Shown piece after piece: positions 55,882-64,000 of a stretch of DNA of 64,000 nucleotides (positions are counted from its first letter, which is position 1; each line of letters starts with the position of its first letter). The stretch lies in NCBI GenBank assembly GCA_028583405.1, contig CM053252.1, positions 38,925,233-38,989,232 on the forward strand, in the 5' to 3' direction. The notes under the pieces were generated by a model. It had not been told where the DNA came from, searched no databases, and worked only from the letters and a program-made list of their open reading frames with translations. Source of the DNA: Pogonophryne albipinna. Its lineage: Eukaryota; Chordata; Actinopteri; Perciformes; Artedidraconidae. The position numbers and the translations under genes were made by a program.

Positions 55882-58800
55882 GCACCGATCGGGATGCGGG
55901 GAGCTCGGGTTTGAATGTTCGTCCTGAGGCAGTGAAAGGAGAGCAGGTTGATCTGATTCTAGACGCACACAGTGGCATGCTACAGCTCACATTCATAGAT
56001 GTGTGTTGCAATTACGCAGGGATATAGATATAAAACAAAAACAAAGAAGGATCCGCTTTTTAATCAGGGTTATAATAACATTGGGCCGCCGCTTTCGGTG
56101 GAACAATGCGAGGGGCTGAGGGGGGATTTGGAGGGAAGCCGCTCACGTTCTGCCTGTTTTAGCCTCCTTAGATCAGCCGAATTGGGTGTTTTTTTTATTG
56201 CGTCTTAAGATTTACGCGCAGCCACAGCGGCCATGCTGGAGCCAGAATGAGGATGTAAACAAGTGAAAGCCAGATCGGGCTGGTGCGTGATGGCAGGCTC
56301 TCATCCCGCCGACGGATGACCTTGTGATAATCTCACACATCATCCCCCATCGCCGCTTTGTGTACAATTACACAAGCGGATAAACAAGCGGACTCACATT
56401 AACAGCAGGCCCGTGGCGAGCCAGAGAGAGCAGAATGCGACAGTCTGTGTGTTACTGCAGCGTGTCAGTGTGTGTGTGTGTGTGTATTCTGATCATGCTC
56501 TGCTGTCCTGATTCTAATAACCTGCAGCTGGAAAGGAGATTTTTCCCCCCTCTCTTTCTGTAAATGTTCCAATCATGTTTCTTCATTATTCTCTGGTTGG
56601 ATGAATTATGGATATGTCACCATGGTAATCACCATATTTGGTTTTTGTTTACATGCTGTCATGCGCCAAACATTCTCATCACCCGGCATTACAACCATCA
56701 GTACTCTATCCTGGCCATGCACCCATTCATGGACATTCAAACACACTACACCTTTAAATGTGTTAACAACCAAATGTTCCAATAATAATGTAGGTGGCCT
56801 AACTGTAACTTTAGACCGTTAATAAGAGCATAATATGGACGCCTGTTCCTTTAAGAGTCACAGACACACATATGTCATTTACATGACTGAGACAAATATT
56901 GACCTGCATAAAATAGGACTTGAATTATTAATTGTTAATTTGATCTATTTAGACTCTACAGTATTTCATGTTAATATATAAATACTTTAGCCTGAAATAT
57001 ATTTCCTTGGCACAGCAGTCCATACAAAGTATTAATTAAAACTCAACCTAAACACGTATGATTGTAAGGAAATTGATTTAATGTTAGTGTATACTTCGAG
57101 ACAAATTATGTGTGTCAAAAAAAGAATCCGAGATGAATTAAGGAAATATGCAAAGAGTTTTTTACTGCAGGTTTTCTCAGAGAAGAACCTCCATGATTCT
57201 TAACATGACTGGATGGCATCTGATTTTTCCCCCAATTATTTAAAGGACTGGCCAAGAGACTTCCCGCAGAAAGCAATCCACTATGGGGGATTTACCTTAA
57301 TGCAAGCAGCTGTGATGTTTACTGTAATGTATTCACTACAAACCCATTGAGTTGAGTCGCTTGTCCTCAAAATAAAGGATGGCATGATTAGAAAAAATAA
57401 CTAGAGAATTAATAAAACAACAGTAGAGAATACAAAAGAAGACATTGGAATGTGTTTGTACACTTATCTTAAGTTCTTTTTAAGTTAGTTTCATGGCAGT
57501 GAAAACATTCAGAGTAACTAAATATATTTGAGATAACTTGTTAAACACTTTAATTTGGTTGCCAACAATTGGAACATGTACAGTAGCTATTTCGGGTTTA
57601 CAGTGCATACAGGGTCCGGACACTAATACATTTATTTAGATTATTGTGTGACCTGCTCCTTTTCAGTAAAACAGAAAACAAGGGGAGGGTCATTTTTCAC
57701 AGCTTCAGAAACATGACAGCTGGTAATAATTAAACAGAGAGAGTGTTCGGCAGAAGAGGGGTTCGCCGCAGGTTAGCGATTGTGTTTATACAGATCGATG
57801 CTCTCGCAGCACTAAAGTCTCCTCCTGCTGTATGCAAAAAGCCCTGGCGGCCCCCAGGGACCCCATCCTCCTGCCTGAACAGACAGCTCGTCCATTTAGA
57901 CAAATGAAAAGGTTGGGATGATGATGATGATGATGATGAGCACGGCCGAGCAGGCAGAGAGGAAGGCCAACCCTCCTTCAGCCGGCAGCATCAGGCTCAT
58001 GATGGGATGGTTGGAAACAAAGTGTCTCCCACACACTCTTCACTAGGATGAACAGAGGATCAGAGCTTGGTTGCAGAATTTTGTGAAAAACTCAATTCAG
58101 TTCTCTTTTAAAAAACGTCTCTTTGTGTAAATGACATTATTGTTCTTACAGACTGCCTGTAATCAGATTACGCAGATGAGATGAGCCTAAATGATCATTT
58201 CATTACTAATACGATGCAGAGAAAGATATATTTTCACTGAGAGTATGTTTTTGTCTTTATATATATATTGACGCTGCTCTGCAGATTTGAAAAGAAAGTG
58301 CTGCTAAGAGATCATAACAATGGTTGTTTCTCTGTATGATTAGCTTACACCACGCACCCCCACCCCTGTGCTTCCTCTCTCTGTAGTGGCCTTCCTGCAG
58401 CCCCTTTTTGAAACTGAAGGCATTGTATTCCCTCAACAAGAAACTGAGACTCATGGTAAGAGAGACTTCGCTTTTGATCTTCTACCTGTTTTTTAACCTA
58501 ACCTTCTTCAATGCAGGAGTGGTTCATGTCGTGTTCCTGAAGGTCAAATCCTGCAATCTAAATCTTTAGGGGAATTTTAATGACAAGCTTTAATGCTGCC
58601 TAAATAGGATTTAAAGTAACACCCTCATATTCTACTCATGATCAAGGGTAATGCATGCTGACATTGTTTCTATTGCATGTGATCAGTTCCATGACATCCA
58701 TTTCCATGCTTTTTATACAAATTATTTTGTCATGATACACATGAAACATTGCTGTGCAGATGAATTCTGATGACCTTTGACCTCATGCTAGCCATGTCGC

Positions 58801-59249
58801 CAAAGCTTTATGATTGCTGATGTAATGTGGAAATGTTCTTTCAAGTGTGATATACTGCAGTGCCCGCCGCGCAACCGCTGTCAGTACATGTCATGTGACT
58901 GTAGGGTTAACCCATTCTCTTCTTCACAGGGAGTTTGAACTGAAAACACGTTTTTATATCTGTGGCTGGTTTGTGTGCAGGGTTTATTCAAATGTGTGTG
59001 TTTGAGTGAGGGGCTAGAGAAGGAGCTGGTCAGCTGTCAGAGGTACAGGACGACAGGAGACCGCTGTAATCCCCCCGGGGGTCATAAATCACAGCAATGT
59101 CTCATAAAGGCTGAAGGTCTTAAAGATGAAAAGATCAATGAGTAGCTGCAGTAGCTGCACCCCGACCGGCCCTCTAATCCCCCACCCAAACCCCATTCTT
59201 ATCTCCATGGCTCCCCTCACCCCGAACCAGCATGCCATCCCCCCAACAT

Positions 59250-59450
59250 TAAAGGAATTCGGATTTCTCTCTAATCATGTACATTTATGATCAGAGGCGT
59301 TTAATGAGCTCATTGTTAATATTTGATTTTAGTTTCAGAGGTTTATTCTTGGATCATTTTCAAAGCCAGATTGATCGTGATTAGCTGAATTAAATATTTG
59401 AGTTGTTTCATAATTCAAGCTGTCGGCCAATCAGGGTTCAGTGTTTCATG
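59250..59450. promoter_or_regulatory. Candidate conserved intronic element
   Basis: AT-rich but non-repetitive sequence with several ATTA/TAAT and TGATTAGCTGAATTAAAT homeodomain-like motifs, and a CCAAT-type GCCAATCAGGG at about 59426. NOVA1 lies in a region known for conserved non-coding elements, so this is a reasonable candidate. It is judged only by look; no alignment was possible. Confidence 0.25.
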
Positions 59451-60779
59451 GTTACATTTTAGCTTTATTTGGAGAAAAGACTGACACACAATGTATTATT
59501 TTCCTGCAAAGAAGTATATTAGACATTAAAATGGGAATATCATTAAGCCTTCAGGAGAGTTTAGAGTGTAAGAGTTGAGCTTAGAGTGGTCAAAATGATA
59601 TAAGAATAATATTATAAGGATATCTAAGGATACTCAACAGAAGGAGGAAACAAGACAATACAGAAGAATACATTAAAGAAAAAAAGGTACCCGAGTGGTT
59701 TCAGTGCAAAGATTTAAAATGCAGTATTTTTGACACACAGGTTGAAAGGTTAAAACCATTTACTTAACCTTTTATTGTTGATCTTTTCTTTCTTCTTTGT
59801 ATGGCACTGGAGGTAATTATAATATTATTTAGCATTTCTCAGCAACAAAATTATAATAATTCCCTATTTTATCACAAAATGTTACCTTTTGGTGGAACAT
59901 TCATGGGTGGCTCACGCTTTCCATTGTCACTACAAACTGGTATTTGTTTAGAGTACTATAACCAATACTGACACTTCGGTCTCTAACAGCAGCCGCAGTC
60001 TAATAGAAAAGATTCAAATTCAGTCCATTACCAACGAATGCAGCTTTCAGGGGAAATAAACTGCTTGTAAGCCATTGATCTATCTAAGCACAAACAGAAT
60101 AAATAATATGTTTTTACCGATCTTCATGTAGGTGGTCAGAACATGTGATGCCTTCAGGTTCAACAATCAGGGGAAACGTTTGCTGACTCGTACTTACGGT
60201 CTCTTCTCTCGATGTAATACATTCATTTAGTAAATGCAAGGAAGAGGGGGCAATGTCCTTGCTAAGTGACATTAGGGGACTAGCGGAAGATTTCTACGTG
60301 TGTGTGTGTGGTTTGTCTTTGTGTTCTCGTCTGATTTGAGTTGCAAAAATCAGAGATTAATTTGAGACTTAAAGGGGTGTGTAGATGAATTATTGCTCTG
60401 CAGATGGACACGTGCATGCACCAACCCAACATGCTGTGGAGGGGGTCTTCACTGTGTCAGACAGGACCTTTGATGCTATTGATCCGAGTGTTTGGCATTG
60501 CTCCGGCATTTCGGGACGTCCATACAAAGGAGGGCTGCCTTCCTCGCATTGATCAACTGTCGGGACTAGGGAGGAACAAGCTCCATATTTGGCTTGTTTG
60601 AACACTGGGAAATAGATTCGAGAGGGGTCGGTCATAAATACGACCAACCCTATAACAGTGTGATCCACAAAACATGAAATAATCAGATCTGTTGAGATGT
60701 TTTTTTTTTATAATGATGCAGAATTTTATGGTTAATCAGTTCGTCGAGCAGTAGTTTTCTGAAACAGTGTGTTTGGGTA

Positions 60780-61260
60780 GGCGGCGCTGTTGCAGAACAC
60801 GGCGTCCTCCCCTGCGACACGCCTGTTTTGTTCACTCGCGATTCTGAGCCCTCTCTTCCTCTTCCATTCTCCCCATCTTCCTCTCCTCCTCATCCATACT
60901 AATCATGCTCTGGTTCAGACCGTCACGACTGCTCCCTCATCCTCCTCCTCCTCCCTTCCTCCTTCATCCTCGTCCTCCCATCATTTCATCCTCCACCCAC
61001 CCCCTTCATCAATCGCGGGCTGCCATTGACGACGCTCGCTCGGCAACCGCTTCCGAGGCTGTCGATCGATTTGCGGTCACCTTTCTGGGCAGAGGTAGCC
61101 TCGACTCTCCTTCTCCTCCTCCAACCTCTCCTCTTCCGTTTTTTTTTTCTTCAAACCACTGCGTCAAATAAAATAAAAAAGCAGCCATTGTGCAGGGTGG
61201 GGTGAAGGCGCTGAGAGGTGGGAATGTTCCCACAAAGGAAGCCGTGCGATTGGTGGAGCG
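60780..61260. other. CG-rich patch in nova1 intron 1
   Basis: The patch contains a long CT-rich stretch (60840-61010), then CG-rich DNA (CGACGCTCGCTCGGCAACCG) and a donor-like CAGAG|GTAGCC at about 61096. It could be a minor promoter, an alternative first exon or an enhancer. No Nova-like peptide is encoded. Confidence 0.3.
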
Positions 61261-62210
61261 AGGCGCCGGTCACAGCTTTCTGGTTGCTGATAGGTTGGGA
61301 GAGTGGGGCGGTGATGAATATGGATAAGGGAGCGATGAAAGGGCCAATACAGAAAAGACGACTGGAAGGGCCCCCGACTCTGAAATAGCCTTGGTCCATG
61401 AACAATACACACACATACACACACACTGAGGGGGCGAAATAGAGGCGGCTGCTTTAGTTATCTTTGTTAACATAGCCACCATGTCTGCATCGATTTCTAC
61501 GCAGATGATATAATTTGTTTCAGTATGAAGGCATTTCATTGGCTCTGGGTTAACCTCTATTCAGACTAAATAACAGGATGTTGTTCTTCTATGCGATTTC
61601 TCGTTTATGATAAATAGATGGAGGAATAACCCCGTCCTTGCCATTGTTAGGTGACCCAGTCTGTACATTTGTATTTGTTTCAAGAATTCCAGATTTAGTT
61701 TAGGGAGCCGTTCATTATTTTTCTTTATAAAGATTCGTGGACATAAAAACAACTGAGAAGGGGGTTGCTGGCATGAAAACAAAACACAGTATTCTATGCT
61801 GCTGCACACGTATTCGTGATTAGGTGAAACTGGATATGTGGCATTAAGGAATGATATATTACTAATCAGAAGTCACTCTCTACAGGCTGTACCTGTATCT
61901 ATACATTTGACTCTTTTTTACATTTCTTCCCCAAGAAATGTAAGGGTTTTATGTTGTCTGCTCGCAGCTTCTGAATCTTGTGATTGAGAAATTGGAGCGT
62001 CCGCTGCTGGCTCAAACTCATTGTGGAAAATGTCAAGTCTAAATTGAGTAAATGACGTGGGAAATGTGAAATATAGCCGCTGCAGAGGCAGACCAGAGAA
62101 TGATAAAGATAGAGATATTTCCTTTTGCAAGCTCTTCTGGGTTTATGAGTGACGACGGCCATCTTTCAGAGCGAAGACAGCTGGTCAAAGCCTCTCTGCT
62201 GGAGAGAATT

Positions 62211-62335
<125 letters not shown>

Positions 62336-63942
62336 ACCTCCCAACAAAAGAGCAGAGGGTTTGGGGGGTGTGTTAGACAAAGCCTGCCCCCCCCCCTTAA
62401 CTCTCCCTGCTTAGAGGAGATGAATATTTTCCAAGTCCCATGAACCAGTACCCCCGTTCATCAGCAGGGTTGGGCCCTCCCCCCTTTCCCCCACCTAATG
62501 TCGGATTCACATCTGAAGTGTCTATACAAAACCGCACCAGATTCTGGTTTGGACCGCTCGTGTACATTTGACCCATTTTAGTTTGTAAAGACAGTTTTGG
62601 AATTGCTCAGAGGTTCCCTTCAATTGTTAAACCTTCCAAAGTGATAGCACATCTAGAATGATTAAACCGTCATGAAAAGCTGCAATACCCGGGCAAGTTG
62701 AGTGTGCTGCCTGTGTGAATTCAAAATGTATTATTCATGTCCAAAACCAACATTGTATGAAGAAGAAACCTTAATACTAAACAATTGTAATTTGTTGTAG
62801 TTAATTCAAATCATGTACATAATCTACTCCATACAGAATTTGCATCAGGGACGAGTATTCCTCTCAAAATAGAGAGTTCCCTAACACAAACATCAGAGGA
62901 ATGAATTCTTGGTGACGGTGGCAAGGAGCTTTCAACAATCGGACATAAACCTACAAAGTTTGAACACACACTGTTAAATGTGAAACAAAAAAAGGACTAA
63001 AACACTTTTGAAAAAGCTACTCATCACCAACTTCTACCTTTAAACAATTGTGTAACTTTGAATCAGCTACATTCAATACACACACAGATATCTATTCCTT
63101 ACCATCTACTTGTGAACATTGAACCAATGTATAGTTAACTGACTGTAATTTTCTAACTAACGCTACATACCCTTTGTTTCTGCTATGTAGATGGCATGTT
63201 TTTTTTATCAGAGTAAAGCGTGTGAGGAATAGTAACAGAACATGAGAAAGGATTTGTTATCTCCCCCCCCCCCCCCCCTGCAGGCCCATGGACACCAGAT
63301 CCCAGGATTTGAGCCTCCAATCCCCGAGCATGGAGGGCCTATTCTGGGCTTGTTGGTCCACAGGGGTCTTAGCAACAGATTGCACTGTTTACTCATCCAG
63401 TTATGTCGTTGTGGAGGACCATTTATTATTTATTGTCAACGACCTCTAAGTCTCAGAACCCCCTGGCCCCCCGATCCCAAATCCCCCTTTCTTGACCCAC
63501 CGGGCCTTAAACATGAAAACGCACACACACACAGAGACTTACAGCTGGATGAATTTATGAAGACATTTCTACAACATGCGAACACAGGAACACAGGAAGT
63601 AGAGCAGTTACTCTCTGACCTTGTCGCTTGTGCTGCTAAACTTCCTTCCAACTTTCTAGGAGTTGAGAGCCACAGTCTTACACACAGAGGTAAACACATT
63701 TCCTGTGTGTGTAGTGTGTGGTCGTGTAATTACATTGTGGGGACTCAGTTTTCTATTTGTGACATAAGGCAAGTCCCCATAGGTCCCCCCCACCCCCCAC
63801 CATTGACAATTGACTAGCGGTTGGGCTGGTCGAGTTTCCGGGGGTGAATTTTAGTCCCAGTCCGCCCCTGCCATCAGGTAAAGCATTACAACTTAGGAGA
63901 ATACTTGTTTTAAGGTGAGGGAAGGGGTAAGACGAAAGTAGC

Positions 63943-64000
63943 TTAGGGCTAGGGTTAGCATTGGGACAGGAGCAATTAGGGCTAGGTTAGCATTGGGAAA
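63943..64000. repeat. 33-bp duplication at the window edge
   Basis: TTAGGGCTAGG-TTAGCATTGGGA occurs at 63943 and again at 63976 with a period of about 33 bp. The TTAGGG is part of a minisatellite-like unit, not a telomere array. It may continue beyond the window. Confidence 0.7.

Noticed and set aside
55719..56027. Taking the full 102-codon frame as the nova1 product
   Set aside because: Similarity to Nova stops exactly at the GGAG|GTAAGG donor. Residues after it are intron translation.
63242..63817. 191-codon + strand frame at the right edge
   Set aside because: Proline/histidine-rich low complexity starting at a C-homopolymer, with no motif and an overlapping open frame on the other strand. 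It is intronic sequence.
63943..64000. Telomere-like TTAGGG sequence
   Set aside because: TTAGGG occurs only as part of a 33-bp unit and not in tandem hexamers.

Overview
The window is nuclear DNA from a ray-finned fish, very probably a teleost. The mix of repeats points there: chromodomain Ty3/Gypsy, BEL/Pao, DIRS, L2-type LINEs, many hAT elements, EnSpm-like subterminal repeats and long CA/TG runs. So does a single recognisable cellular gene, nova1, whose first coding exon lies at 55719-55875 on the + strand. There is no bacterial or operon-like organisation. Most long open frames are transposon pieces or low-complexity repeats.

Region by region. 0.6-9.9 kb: an old endogenous retrovirus on the - strand, with scraps of gag, integrase end and env. 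It is split by a young Ty3/Gypsy chromodomain retrotransposon at 1568-7790 with 408-bp LTRs and a CCCTC target duplication. That Gypsy copy in turn carries a 943-bp insertion in its protease region. 11.5-13.1 kb: the 3' end of a non-LTR retrotransposon (- strand) in which 16 codons of the reverse-transcriptase C-terminal region have expanded into about 24 copies of a 48-bp minisatellite. 13,975-30,206: one hAT element with a perfect 8-bp duplication, now swollen to 16.2 kb by nested insertions. It holds two other hAT-like elements and a third one starting TAGGGCTGTCA. That third one holds a 10.1-kb BEL/Pao retrotransposon (431-bp LTRs, CATGC duplication), which itself holds an EnSpm-like element (with an LTR-like block inside) and a second copy of the outer hAT family. 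30.8-38.7 kb: more hAT elements, an L2 LINE end and a relic of a BEL leader. 39-53 kb: unexplained inverted repeats, a probable LTR, a 295-bp tandem repeat, a TTAA-type MITE, a second L2 end, a deleted DIRS element and a tRNA-derived SINE. 53.7-64 kb: promoter-proximal sequence, exon 1 and the start of intron 1 of nova1. Recognisable transposons largely stop here.

Functionally, the one host gene encodes the N-terminus of a neuronal KH-domain splicing regulator. Its KH-domain exons lie beyond the right edge. Everything else is mobile DNA in various states of decay. All alignments, identities and boundaries were made by eye from the sequence. Family names rest on motifs I recognise, not on database searches.
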